From Lachnospiraceae bacterium GAM79 (GTDB lineage: Bacteria > Bacillota > Clostridia > Lachnospirales > Lachnospiraceae): DNA of 64,000 nt. The notes below the pieces were generated by a model. That model saw only the letters and a program-made list of their open reading frames with translations. It searched no databases and was not told the origin of the DNA. Made by a program: the position numbers and the translations under genes. Location: the NCBI GenBank assembly GCA_020735665.1, contig CP085928.1, positions 2,836,501 to 2,900,500 of the forward strand. The letters are read 5' to 3'. Below are positions 1 through 6,982 of the stretch, piece by piece. Positions within the stretch are counted from its first letter, which is position 1, and the number at the start of each line of letters is the position of its first letter.

Positions 1-1
1 C

Positions 2-934
2 CAGTCCCAGACAGTGGACTGGCTCTGGTATCCATTTATCCCTTATGGGAAATTAACGATCATTCAGGGTGATCCGGGCGATGGAAAAACTACGCTGATA
101 TTAAATATTGCAGCGAGATTGTCTAAAGGAGAAGGTCTGGATAACGATATGAAAGTAACAGAACCAGTAAATATTATTTATCAGACAGCGGAAGATGGGC
201 TGGCAGATACGGTAAAACCCAGACTGGAGCTGGCAGAAGCGGTCTGTGAAAGAATCATGGTTATAGATGAAACAGAAAAATCACTTTCCATGATAGATGA
301 GAGACTGGAAACTGCTATCAAACGGACTGGTGCGAGAGTGCTTATTTTAGATCCGATTCAGGCATACCTTGGAGGAACAATGGATATGAACCGGGCAAAT
401 GAAGCAAGGGATATGACAAAAAGATTGAGCTTGCTGGCAGAAAAGTATAAATGTGCAATTTTATTAATCGGACATATGAATAAAGCTGGTGGAAATAAAG
501 CTGCATATAGAGGAATGGGTTCGATTGACTTTTTTGCAGTAGCCAGAAGCGTATTACTGGTAGGAAGAATAGAGGGAGAAACGGACTTAAGAGCAGTGGT
601 TCAGATTAAAAATAATCTGGCTGCATTTGGACATTCCAAAGCATTTCGCCTGACAGAAACCGGATTTGAGTGGATAGGTGACTATGAAATCACAGCAGAT
701 GAGGTGCTTGGTGGAATTGCGCCAAAGGTAAATAAACTGGAACAGGCAAAAAAGATGCTGAGGGAACTGGCAGAAACATCAACTTCTGTGCAAAGCAGTG
801 AAATCTTTGATATGGCAGAAGATTTGAATATTTCTAAAAGAACACTGGAAAATGCAAAAAAGGAACTTGGAATTAAGGCAAGACGAATCGGTAATTCCTG
901 GTATTGGGATTTAAATAAAGTTAAGCCGGAATAA
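2..934 (+). CDS. AAA family ATPase, RepA/KaiC-like helicase-type (5' end outside window)
   Basis: The frame is open to the window edge and the first visible residues (SQTVDWLWYPFIPYGKLT) are internal to the family, so the GTG at 14 is probably not the real start. A Walker A motif, GDPGDGKTT, lies about 25 residues in. A Walker B-like LILDPI follows near residue 118 and a GHMNK segment near 155. The C-terminal 80 residues look like a winged-helix region (SSEIFDMAEDLNISKRTLENAKKELG). Such ATPases are replication or mobilization functions on plasmids and integrative elements. The neighbours (MobV relaxase, TnpV) support this reading. The exact role, replicative helicase loader or helicase, is inferred. 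Confidence 0.8.
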   Translation, partial: QSQTVDWLWYPFIPYGKLTIIQGDPGDGKTTLILNIAARLSKGEGLDNDMKVTEPVNIIYQTAEDGLADTVKPRLELAEAVCERIMVIDETEKSLSMIDERLETAIKRTGARVLILDPIQAYLGGTMDMNRANEARDMTKRLSLLAEKYKCAILLIGHMNKAGGNKAAYRGMGSIDFFAVARSVLLVGRIEGETDLRAVVQIKNNLAAFGHSKAFRLTETGFEWIGDYEITADEVLGGIAPKVNKLEQAKKMLRELAETSTSVQSSEIFDMAEDLNISKRTLENAKKELGIKARRIGNSWYWDLNKVKPE

Positions 935-941
935 ATTAAGG

Positions 942-1019
942 GTGCAACATTGCAGAGTATATAGAAAATGCGGAATTAAAATGCAAGGTTGCAATCTGTA
1001 AAGACATTGCAGTGTTGCG
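942..1019. repeat. GCAACATTGCAG half-site repeats between ATPase and next gene
   Basis: The gap after the ATPase contains GTGCAACATTGCAG at 942-955, GCAAGGTTGCAA at 983-994 and ACATTGCAGTGTTGCG at 1004-1019. The last is close to the reverse complement of the first. Repeated, partly palindromic sites next to a replication-type ATPase could be protein-binding sites for control or replication. This is inference; only the repeats are seen. Confidence 0.35.
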
Positions 1020-1049
1020 TCCTTACATAAATTGTAAGAAGGTGAGAAC

Positions 1050-1283
1050 TTGAAAAACGTTATGATTCCAGAGGAGTTATTTGGAAAGATTATAAAATAT
1101 CATTTACTGGATCAGGAACAGGAAGCAGATGATATAAGAAAAGGTTTGGAGAAAAAGCTGGATGCAATGGTAAATCGTGAGGTATACAGTAAATCCAAAA
1201 CTGCACCAACAGAAGAAGAACGGGAAAAGTTCCGGCAGGAGTATCTGGACAGAAAAGGAATGCAAGAGAGCTTTCGATGGTAA
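1050..1283 (+). CDS. small hypothetical protein of mobile elements
   Basis: A 77-residue charged protein starting at TTG 1050 behind a good ribosome binding site (AAGGTGAG, 1039-1046). It is rich in Lys and Glu, predicted helical, with no signal peptide or membrane segment. Similar short proteins sit between the replication ATPase and DUF5348 genes in Lachnospiraceae mobile elements, but I know no function for them. It lies in a run of same-strand element genes and is probably co-transcribed with them. Confidence 0.6.
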   Translation: MKNVMIPEELFGKIIKYHLLDQEQEADDIRKGLEKKLDAMVNREVYSKSKTAPTEEEREKFRQEYLDRKGMQESFRW

Positions 1284-1430
1284 CAGTTCGTGTTGATTAC
1301 CTTTTTACAGGAGCGTGTCACGCCCCTGTGAGAAGTAAACAAGGAGAAAGTTGGTAAGGTGCAGACGGAAAACTATGGCTGGAATGTGAGATTACTGTAA
1401 ATTTGATAGTTGTGAAGAAGGGAGAAAGAT

Positions 1431-1661
1431 ATGATGAAACAGGGAAGATTAGGATATAACAGCAGTAATGACAGATATGGATTGTTGGCATCAGACTTAT
1501 GGATTGATACGGGATTTCACTGTGGAGAAGGTCTTGAGGTGCTGGTTGATGATAAGTGGGTACGGACAAGAATGGAGATGAATCCGGCAAGAGAATGGTA
1601 TCTGGTGGGAACATCATATTGCGGAGATCTGGAATATGTACAGGCAAGAATACCGGAATAA
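1431..1661 (+). CDS. DUF5348 domain protein
   Basis: A 76-residue protein recognisable as DUF5348 from LGYNSSNDRYGLL near the N-terminus, the GFHCGEGLEVLVDDKWV core, and REWYLVGTSYCGDLEYVQARI at the end. The domain is a small all-beta fold, and its function is unknown. It is found almost only on plasmids and integrative elements of Firmicutes beside relaxase or replication genes, as here. The start at 1431 has AAGAAGGGAGAAAG just upstream. The next codon is also ATG, so the start could be 1434. Confidence 0.8.
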   Translation: MMKQGRLGYNSSNDRYGLLASDLWIDTGFHCGEGLEVLVDDKWVRTRMEMNPAREWYLVGTSYCGDLEYVQARIPE

Positions 1662-1734
1662 TTTGATTGGATAGCCCCCGGCAGGGCGCAAGGGTACTTT
1701 TGATGGACGGTACGGCTGTCGAAAGTGCTTTTGC

Positions 1735-1755
1735 GTTACTTTTGACAAAAGTAAC
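1735..1755. other. candidate oriT hairpin upstream of relaxase
   Basis: A perfect inverted repeat, GTTACTTTT-GAC-AAAAGTAAC, lies about 105 bp before the relaxase start in a 200-bp gene-free stretch. MobV relaxases act on an origin of transfer that normally lies just upstream of mob and contains short inverted repeats. Position and structure fit. The nick site cannot be placed from the sequence alone. It could instead be a protein-binding site or a weak attenuator. Confidence 0.45.
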
Positions 1756-1860
1756 AAAACCGCCGTATCCGGCGAAAATTTCTTAATATCGCCATGACTG
1801 GCGTAAATAAAAATTATGTGTCATATCTGGCACTTGCTCAGAGAAGAGGTGAGAAATATT

Positions 1861-3279
1861 ATGATAAAACGAACAATTAGCGGTATGATTGGGAAAGGCT
1901 CTCTGGCTCATAACAGGAGAGAGTTTTTCGCAGAGAATGTAGAACCGGACAGAGTACAATTAAATATTTGTTACCAGAATGAAAATCTGAAGGAAGTCTA
2001 TAAAGAGTTATTTGATGATGCTGTGGGGAGATACAACATCGGAAAAAGAAAAGATCGGCAGATTACAAGTTACTATGAAAAAATCCGGCAGGGAAAACAG
2101 GAAAAATTGTTCCATGAAGTGATTTTCCAGATTGGAAATCGAGAAGATATGGCTGTCGGAACAGCAGAAGGAGGTCAGGCTGTAAAAGTACTGGATGAGT
2201 ATGTAAAGGACTTCCAGAAACGGAATCCAACGCTACGGGTATTTGGGTGTTATCTACATCAGGATGAGTCTACTCCACATTTACATATTGATTTTATTCC
2301 TTATGTGACTGATTGGAAAGGAAAAGGAATGGACACTAGAGTTTCGTTGAAACAGGCATTAAAAAGTCTTGGATTTCAAGGTGGAAATAAGCATGATACA
2401 GAGTTGAACCAGTGGATGAACCATGAAAAAAAGGTTCTGGCAGGGATTGCAAAACAACATGGCATTGAATGGGAACAGAAAGGTACTCATGAGGAACATT
2501 TGGATGTTTATAACTTCAAGAAGAAAGAGCGAAAAAAGGAAGTACAGGAGCTGGAGCAGGAGAAAGAGTATCTAACTGCAGAAAATGAAGAACTGACAGC
2601 ACAGATTGCGGAATCCAGAGCAGATATCCAGATTTTAAAAGACGATAAGGAACAGGCAATTAGGGAGAAGCAAGAAGCAGAACAAAGGGCAGAGGACGCA
2701 GAGAAAGAACTAAAAAGTCTGGAAGATCGTCGGAATGTGCTACAACCAATCATGGATAATGCCAGTAAGGAAATAAAAGAATATGGAATGATTAAGACGT
2801 TTTTACCGGAGGCAGGAACATTTGAACGTGCAGTACCTTACAGGGAAAATAAAATCAAACCATTGTTTATCAAGATGAAGAATCAGATTGCTGCATTAGC
2901 TGGAAAGGTTGTAGAACTTAACAAAACGGTAGAAAGCTGGAAAAACAAATATCAAAAATCTGCGGAGAAATGTGTTGATATTCAGAAGCAGTTAGATGAT
3001 GTGCGTAAAGAAAATGGAAAATTATCAAATGATAATCAACGTTTACAAGAGAACTCGGATAGATATGACAGAGTGGTGCGTATTCTGGGAACGGAAGCTG
3101 TAGAGGATGTGGTGCAGCAGGATATTAAAGAACAAAAGGAATTGGAAGAGCAGCGTCGAATGGAACAAATGCCAAAGGGAAGCGTTCTGAAACAGTTGGA
3201 ATGGGCAACTCAAAAGAGGCAGATGGAAAATCAACAGCATAAAAAGAACAAAACAAAATATAGAGGATTGGAGATTTAA
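1861..3279 (+). CDS. mob: MobV-family relaxase (plasmid mobilization protein)
   Basis: Nicks DNA at oriT to start conjugal transfer. The N-terminal ~220 residues carry the relaxase fold, with FGCYLHQDESTPHLHIDFIP, the histidine-rich metal-binding motif, near residue 150. The middle (about 240-310) is a long Glu/Lys-rich coiled coil, and a second helical stretch (about 350-440) follows. ATG 1861 is preferred over the longer frame from 1816 because GAAGAGGTGAG precedes it and the conserved start MIKRTISGMIG lies there. At about 472 residues it is a normal length for Mob/Pre proteins. It is followed 4 bp later by tnpV, so the two are probably one transcript. Confidence 0.88.
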   Translation: MIKRTISGMIGKGSLAHNRREFFAENVEPDRVQLNICYQNENLKEVYKELFDDAVGRYNIGKRKDRQITSYYEKIRQGKQEKLFHEVIFQIGNREDMAVGTAEGGQAVKVLDEYVKDFQKRNPTLRVFGCYLHQDESTPHLHIDFIPYVTDWKGKGMDTRVSLKQALKSLGFQGGNKHDTELNQWMNHEKKVLAGIAKQHGIEWEQKGTHEEHLDVYNFKKKERKKEVQELEQEKEYLTAENEELTAQIAESRADIQILKDDKEQAIREKQEAEQRAEDAEKELKSLEDRRNVLQPIMDNASKEIKEYGMIKTFLPEAGTFERAVPYRENKIKPLFIKMKNQIAALAGKVVELNKTVESWKNKYQKSAEKCVDIQKQLDDVRKENGKLSNDNQRLQENSDRYDRVVRILGTEAVEDVVQQDIKEQKELEEQRRMEQMPKGSVLKQLEWATQKRQMENQQHKKNKTKYRGLEI

Positions 3280-3283
3280 TGCT

Positions 3284-3658
3284 ATGAAAAAACAGATTTA
3301 TGATGAGAAAAACGGAATGAGTTATACGTTGCATGGAGATTACTATTTGCCGGATCTGGTTTTGAACGAAGCAGAACCGACATATGGAAAATATGGAATG
3401 TTACGAAAGCAGTTCTTAAAAGAACACAGATCAGCAAGGTATCAGTATCTGTTATTGACTGGAAAACTGAATGAACATCTGAATCAGATAGATCAGGAAG
3501 CCAGAGAACAGGTGGAAATGCTTATGAAACAGATGGCAGAAAAAAAGGGTGTAACTGAAGAATTAAAGGTACAGGATCAGATGAAGTGGGTTAGGTTAAT
3601 GAATAATATAAAAGTTAGTGCAGAAGAGATTATATTGAAAAACATGGTATATGTGTGA
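3284..3658 (+). CDS. tnpV: TnpV-like transposon protein
   Basis: A 124-residue protein with the TnpV pattern first described on Tn4451-type elements: a short N-terminal stretch ending in YTLHGDYYLPDL, then GKYGMLRKQFLKEHRSARYQYLLLTGKLNEHL, then a helical tail with many Glu and Gln. Its function is unknown, but the family is nearly confined to mobilizable transposons, so it is good evidence for the element. It begins 4 bp after the relaxase stop codon. Confidence 0.85.
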   Translation: MKKQIYDEKNGMSYTLHGDYYLPDLVLNEAEPTYGKYGMLRKQFLKEHRSARYQYLLLTGKLNEHLNQIDQEAREQVEMLMKQMAEKKGVTEELKVQDQMKWVRLMNNIKVSAEEIILKNMVYV

Positions 3659-3719
3659 GATCGTCCTTTTACACTTTTGTATATATTAGAATAGCACTTT
3701 AGAAAGCACTATGGTAAAA

Positions 3720-3905
3720 TAAAGTGAAGGTAAATCGAAAGTTACCGAATTAAGTTAATCGTGCCGTATGGCTTGATTATCAAAACAAAGATAAAAACGC
3801 AACGTGCATCTTTAATGTGCCAGAGCCGGTAGGTAGCCCGGCCGTCCTATATAAATAGGGTAAGTAACCTGCCCCTCCGGGTTGTCCATTCTTTGTTCAA
3901 TAAAT
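3720..3905 (+). promoter_or_regulatory. candidate yjdF riboswitch (azaaromatic-sensing) leader
   Basis: The 260-bp gap before yjdF holds several short stems: GGTAA...TTACC (3729-3746), a GC-rich segment around GAGCCGGTAGGTAGCCCGGCC (about 3823-3843), and GGGTAAGTAACCTGCCCC nearer the gene. The known yjdF motif RNA lies directly upstream of yjdF genes in Firmicutes and binds azaaromatic compounds. Call based on gene identity, position and visible structure. I could not align it to the covariance model, so boundaries are approximate. Confidence 0.6.
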
Positions 3906-3921
3906 TTCAGGAGGGATTTTT

Positions 3922-4338
3922 ATGGACAAAGTAAATGGAAAACTGACGGTATATTTTGAAGAACCATTTTGGGTAGGCATATTTGAGCATATTGAAGATG
4001 GTAAATTATCTGTGGCAAAGGTAACGTTTGGCGTAGAACCAAAAGATTATGAAGTGCAGGAATATATTCAAAAATACTATTTCGGTTTGAAATTCAGTCC
4101 GGCTGTTGAAGCTATTGTAAAGGATATAAAAAGAAATCCGAAACGGATGCAGCGTTCAGCAAAAAAGCAGATGCTGGAAACTGGCATTAGTACAAAATCA
4201 CAACTGGCGTTGAAATTACAGCAGGAACAGAACAAGCATGAGCGTAAAGAGAGAAGCCGAAAGAAAAAAGAAGCGGAAGAACAGCGAATGTTTGAACTAA
4301 AACAGCTAAAGAAAAGAGAAAAGCATAAGGGACATTAA
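3922..4338 (+). CDS. yjdF: YjdF family protein
   Basis: The N-terminal ~75 residues match YjdF (GKLTVYFEEPFWVGIFE, then KVTFGVEPKDYEVQEYI and LKFSPAVE). The C-terminal 60 residues are highly basic and helical (RKERSRKKKEAEEQ), as in other members. The biochemical role is unknown. In other Firmicutes the gene is controlled by the yjdF riboswitch and thought to help cope with azaaromatic compounds. The ribosome binding site is AGGAGGGA at 3910-3917. Unusually, here it rides on a mobile element. Confidence 0.82.
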   Translation: MDKVNGKLTVYFEEPFWVGIFEHIEDGKLSVAKVTFGVEPKDYEVQEYIQKYYFGLKFSPAVEAIVKDIKRNPKRMQRSAKKQMLETGISTKSQLALKLQQEQNKHERKERSRKKKEAEEQRMFELKQLKKREKHKGH

Positions 4339-4390
4339 AAGTCCCTTGGGCTTTTTCTCAAATCGGGAGTTGTAGTAAAGGAGGTTTACA

Positions 4391-4768
4391 ATGGGGTTTT
4401 GGATTTTTATGTTGATTATGGATTTGCTTCTTCCATTTACGATGATTGGTTTTGGAAGATATTTTATGAAAAAGGCTCCAAAGGAAATAAATTCAGTATT
4501 TGGATATCGGACTTCGATGTCTATGAAGAACAAAGACACATGGGAATTTGCTCATAAATATTGTGGTAAAGTCTGGTATGTCTGTGGAATGGTTATGTTG
4601 CCGATAACAGTAATATTCATGCTTTTAGTGATTGGAAAAAATGAAGATTGTGTTGGGAGTATAGGAGGGATTATCTGTGGTGTTCAACTTATTCCTTTAA
4701 TTGGGTCTATTCTCCCAACAGAAATAGCATTAAAAAAGAATTTTGATAAGAATGGAACAAGACGATAA
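4391..4768 (+). CDS. SdpI family membrane protein
   Basis: A 125-residue protein with three or four membrane segments: an N-terminal one (IFMLIMDLLLPFTMIGFG), one near 65-82 and one near 92-110. The soluble loop between carries FGYRTSMSMKNKDTWEFAHKYCGK, the SdpI signature (GxRT ... W ... H). SdpI protects Bacillus from the SdpC toxin by acting in the membrane, but many relatives have no known toxin partner and none is seen here. It overlaps the next gene by 17 bp, so the two are translationally coupled. Confidence 0.75.
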   Translation: MGFWIFMLIMDLLLPFTMIGFGRYFMKKAPKEINSVFGYRTSMSMKNKDTWEFAHKYCGKVWYVCGMVMLPITVIFMLLVIGKNEDCVGSIGGIICGVQLIPLIGSILPTEIALKKNFDKNGTRR

Positions 4769-5126
4769 ATTCAAGTTTGTGGAATCGACTGAAAGGAAGC
4801 ATTATATGTTCTATATTTATATTATTTTTGATTTTGCAATGGCAGTAATTATGCTTTTATTTGGAATATGGTTTTATAGGTCAAAAGGACAAGCATCCAA
4901 CTTCTTGTCTGGTTATAATATGAAATCTGCAGAAGAACGAAAAAAATATGATGAAAATGCTATGTGTAAGGCATATGGGAAAAGAATGATGTTTATGTCA
5001 ATTCCTTTTATTGCTGGAATGATTATAGATATTTGGCATATAGGAATCGGTTGTTTAATTGCATGGGTGATATGGTTTGTTATGTTTATTCTGCTGCTTA
5101 TGGATAGACATAAAAGAGAAGGTTAA
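4752..5126 (+). CDS. DUF3784 family membrane protein
   Basis: From ATG 4752 (a TTG at 4743 is also in frame). Two or three hydrophobic segments (IYIIFDFAMAVIMLLFGIWFY near the start and a long hydrophobic end) flank NFLSGYNMKSAEERKKYDENAMCKAYGKRM, the DUF3784 hallmark. Its function is unknown. DUF3784 and SdpI proteins often occur together and next to XRE or MerR regulators, as here, which suggests a membrane-stress or bacteriocin-immunity role. That role is inferred. Confidence 0.7.
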   Translation: MEQDDKFKFVESTERKHYMFYIYIIFDFAMAVIMLLFGIWFYRSKGQASNFLSGYNMKSAEERKKYDENAMCKAYGKRMMFMSIPFIAGMIIDIWHIGIGCLIAWVIWFVMFILLLMDRHKREG

Positions 5127-5276
5127 TTTATAGAGGAATAGAATGCTTTTGGGGTGAAAATACCGTTTATTTGTTTTAGACATACGATGTCCGGTTGAAA
5201 ATTAGCGGATTCTCGTTTTATGTCGTGGTAATTTTGATACATATTGGTAAGCTGTAAGTGGAAGAGAGGTAGAGAC

Positions 5277-6218
5277 ATGGACACAAAAAAGATTGGAGCT
5301 TTTTTAAAGCAATGTCGTAAAGAAAAGAATCTTACACAAGAGCAGCTTGCTGAAAAGTTTGGAGTATCTGCAAGAACAGTTTCCAGATGGGAAACAGGAA
5401 TAAATATGCCAGATCTCAGTATACTTGTTCAACTTGCTGAGTATTACGATGTTGAGATGAGAGAGCTCCTGGATGGAGAAAGGAGCCAGACTATGAATAA
5501 AGAGATGAAAGAAACATTGGACAAAGTTGCGGTGTATGAAGAATGGGTGAAACAAAAAGCATTAAAGGCTGGAAATCTTGCATTTGCATCAATGTTTGTG
5601 ATTAGTGTGTTAGCGATTATTATTCAGATGTTATTAACTGTGGATATTCGCTTGGTTTTAGGAGAGACAGCAACTGCTTTGGTAGGAGGAATTCTGTATG
5701 CTTCTATTATGGTGTACAATGGAATATGGGATAAATGTTTGCCCAAAAGTGCTACTATATGGCGCGATTTTTTCACCAGTGTGATATGTGCAGGAATTTT
5801 TACAGTCATCTATGGCATATGTTTATTTAGAATGGGAGCTACAGAAACACAGGTAACACGATTAGCATTGGGATTTCTGATTGGTATTACTATTGTGGCA
5901 TTTATTGTTCTTAGGCTCTTGGCATTTATTAATCGAAAAAGAAACCAGAATTCGTCAAATGTTCCGGAGAAAAAGGAAACTTCCCTATCTAAGGCAGAAT
6001 GGACAAAAATTTATAATGCACAGAATATAGTAGAGACAGAACAACTTGTAGAAATGTTAAAGCAAAATGGAATAGCAGCTTTTTCGCAGGAAGCAGGTGC
6101 GAATGTTGCAATGCATGGGGCACTAGGATTTGGAATATATGGTGTGGATATATTCGTGAAAACCGATGATGCAGAGAAGGCAGTACAGTTGATCAAGGAG
6201 ATTAATAACCAAGAATGA
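5277..6218 (+). CDS. XRE-type regulator with membrane segments and DUF2007-like tail
   Basis: A three-part protein. Residues 1-70 form a Cro/CI helix-turn-helix (FLKQCRKEKNLTQEQLAEKFGVSARTVSRWETG). Residues about 100-220 hold four hydrophobic segments. The last ~75 residues (WTKIYNAQNIVETEQLVEMLKQNGIAAFSQE ... DIFVKTDDAEKAVQLI) resemble DUF2007, a ligand or signal-binding domain. Start ATG 5277 follows GAAGAGAGGTAG. It is probably a membrane-tethered repressor, and the SdpI/DUF3784 pair just upstream is its likely target. The fusion of DNA-binding, membrane and DUF2007 parts in one chain is uncommon. Confidence 0.75.
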   Translation: MDTKKIGAFLKQCRKEKNLTQEQLAEKFGVSARTVSRWETGINMPDLSILVQLAEYYDVEMRELLDGERSQTMNKEMKETLDKVAVYEEWVKQKALKAGNLAFASMFVISVLAIIIQMLLTVDIRLVLGETATALVGGILYASIMVYNGIWDKCLPKSATIWRDFFTSVICAGIFTVIYGICLFRMGATETQVTRLALGFLIGITIVAFIVLRLLAFINRKRNQNSSNVPEKKETSLSKAEWTKIYNAQNIVETEQLVEMLKQNGIAAFSQEAGANVAMHGALGFGIYGVDIFVKTDDAEKAVQLIKEINNQE

Positions 6219-6227
6219 AGAAAATTT

Positions 6228-6256
6228 TTGACATTTTCACACATGCGTGCTAATAT
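6228..6256 (+). promoter_or_regulatory. promoter of antitoxin RNA
   Basis: TTGACA (6228-6233), a spacer of exactly 17, then TAATAT (6251-6256). It points towards the toxin gene on the opposite strand, with a terminator about 85 bp downstream. This is a near-consensus vegetative promoter with no open reading frame behind it, as expected for a small RNA. Confidence 0.7.
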
Positions 6257-6262
6257 AATTAT

Positions 6263-6353
6263 AGAGAAAGAGTGCTACCGATAGACGGTTAGTCCGATAT
6301 ATGTTTTGACAAAAATTGCCGCTTAGTTTACCAGACCAGGGCGGCTATTTTTG
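6263..6353 (+). ncRNA. type I antitoxin RNA (predicted)
   Basis: Predicted from the promoter at 6228-6256 and the bidirectional terminator at 6318-6352. The RNA would be about 90 nt and overlap the 3' end of the convergent toxin mRNA, as in TxpA/RatA-type systems. Its 5' part, GTGCTACC...GGTTAGTCC (6272-6295), recurs in the 5' leader of the toxin mRNA (inverted copy at 6518-6546), so both RNAs begin alike. No transcription data; boundaries are inferred. Confidence 0.6.
6318..6352. terminator. shared bidirectional terminator of toxin and antitoxin RNAs
   Basis: GCCGC (6318-6322) pairs with GCGGC (6341-6345). A T-rich tail follows on the plus strand (TATTTTT) and another on the minus strand (AATTTTTGT), so it can stop both converging transcripts. 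The toxin stop codon overlaps the stem. Confidence 0.65.
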
Positions 6354-6443
6354 TGGTTTATTATTATCCTTGCCAAAGGTATATCCAAGACCAAAGCAGG
6401 TTAAGCCGAAGCTCACTACTGCTATAAAATCAACAATACTCAT
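6345..6443 (-). CDS. small hydrophobic type I toxin (holin-like toxin family)
   Basis: A 32-residue peptide: MSIVDFIAVVSFGLTC, then FGLGYTFGKDN and a short Lys-containing tail. One membrane segment followed by a polar, basic end is the layout of Fst/TxpA-type and 'putative holin-like toxin' peptides, which insert in the membrane. It has an excellent ribosome binding site (AAAGGAGGGC, 7 bases before the ATG). A long leader of about 105 nt lies between it and its promoter at 6557-6585. It lies near the end of the mobile element, so a stabilising role for the element is likely. Confidence 0.75.
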   Translation of the reverse strand: MSIVDFIAVVSFGLTCFGLGYTFGKDNNKPQK

Positions 6444-6556
6444 GGCTTAGCCCTCCTTTCCAGTGGATTCTCTTTCGAGTTTCTATGTAATCAGAGGGTC
6501 ACAGTCCCTCTGATGAAGGACTAACCGCCTACCGTTATGATAGCACCCATGTTTCG

Positions 6557-6585
6557 ATTATAACAGTCAAGGTGGGAATCTGCAA
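6557..6585 (-). promoter_or_regulatory. promoter of toxin mRNA
   Basis: Read on the minus strand: TTGCAG (6585-6580), 17-base spacer, TATAAT (6562-6557). Transcription would start near 6550 and run through the repeat at 6518-6546 into the toxin gene. Confidence 0.65.
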
Positions 6586-6738
6586 CCGGAAAGTTGATGA
6601 CCCATAAAAATCTGACTGTGATACTATTTTGATACTAAAAAATGAAAAGAACAGAAATATAGCGTAGAAATCTTATAACACAGGATAATAAAGACACGAA
6701 AATTACAGAAAATAATGAGATTCTAAGAACCTCACAAA

Positions 6739-6792
6739 CGTGAAGGCGGACGTACAGTAGGTTCAGGAAGAGTTGCTTCTATCATCGAGTAA
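6739..6792 (+). pseudogene. tuf: tuf 3' end copy: attachment site at the right end of the mobile element
   Basis: Seventeen codons plus stop read REGGRTVGSGRVASIIE, the exact kind of C-terminus found in elongation factor Tu. The frame upstream is unrelated and contains stops. A rho-independent terminator follows 40 bp later, as after a real tuf gene. The simplest reading is that an integrative element entered the 3' end of tuf, restored the gene at its other end (outside the window) and left this copy as the far attachment site. The integrase is not in the window and should lie to the left. Confidence 0.8.
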
Positions 6793-6832
6793 TCTACGCG
6801 TAAGTAACGAGAAGATTAGATAAATAAAAAAT

Positions 6833-6869
6833 ATCCGGAGAGTGTTTACACTCTTCCGGGTATTTTTTT
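6833..6869 (+). terminator. terminator, original tuf terminator
   Basis: Stem ATCCGGAGAGTG / CACTCTTCCGGG with a four-base TTTA loop and a run of seven T. It lies 40 bp after the tuf remnant stop and 114 bp before the next gene. Confidence 0.75.
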
Positions 6870-6982
6870 GTTTATCGATTAGCAGCAATATTGACAATGA
6901 AATTACCGGTATGTTATTTTGTAGATGCAAACAATTGGGTGGGCTTATAAGCAAGCCCTGTGCAGCAGAAAAGGAGATATCA

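Noticed and set aside
6842-6982. Longer start for the epimerase gene
   Set aside because: It would begin inside a terminator and has no ribosome binding site; AAGGAG and the usual N-terminus are at 6983.
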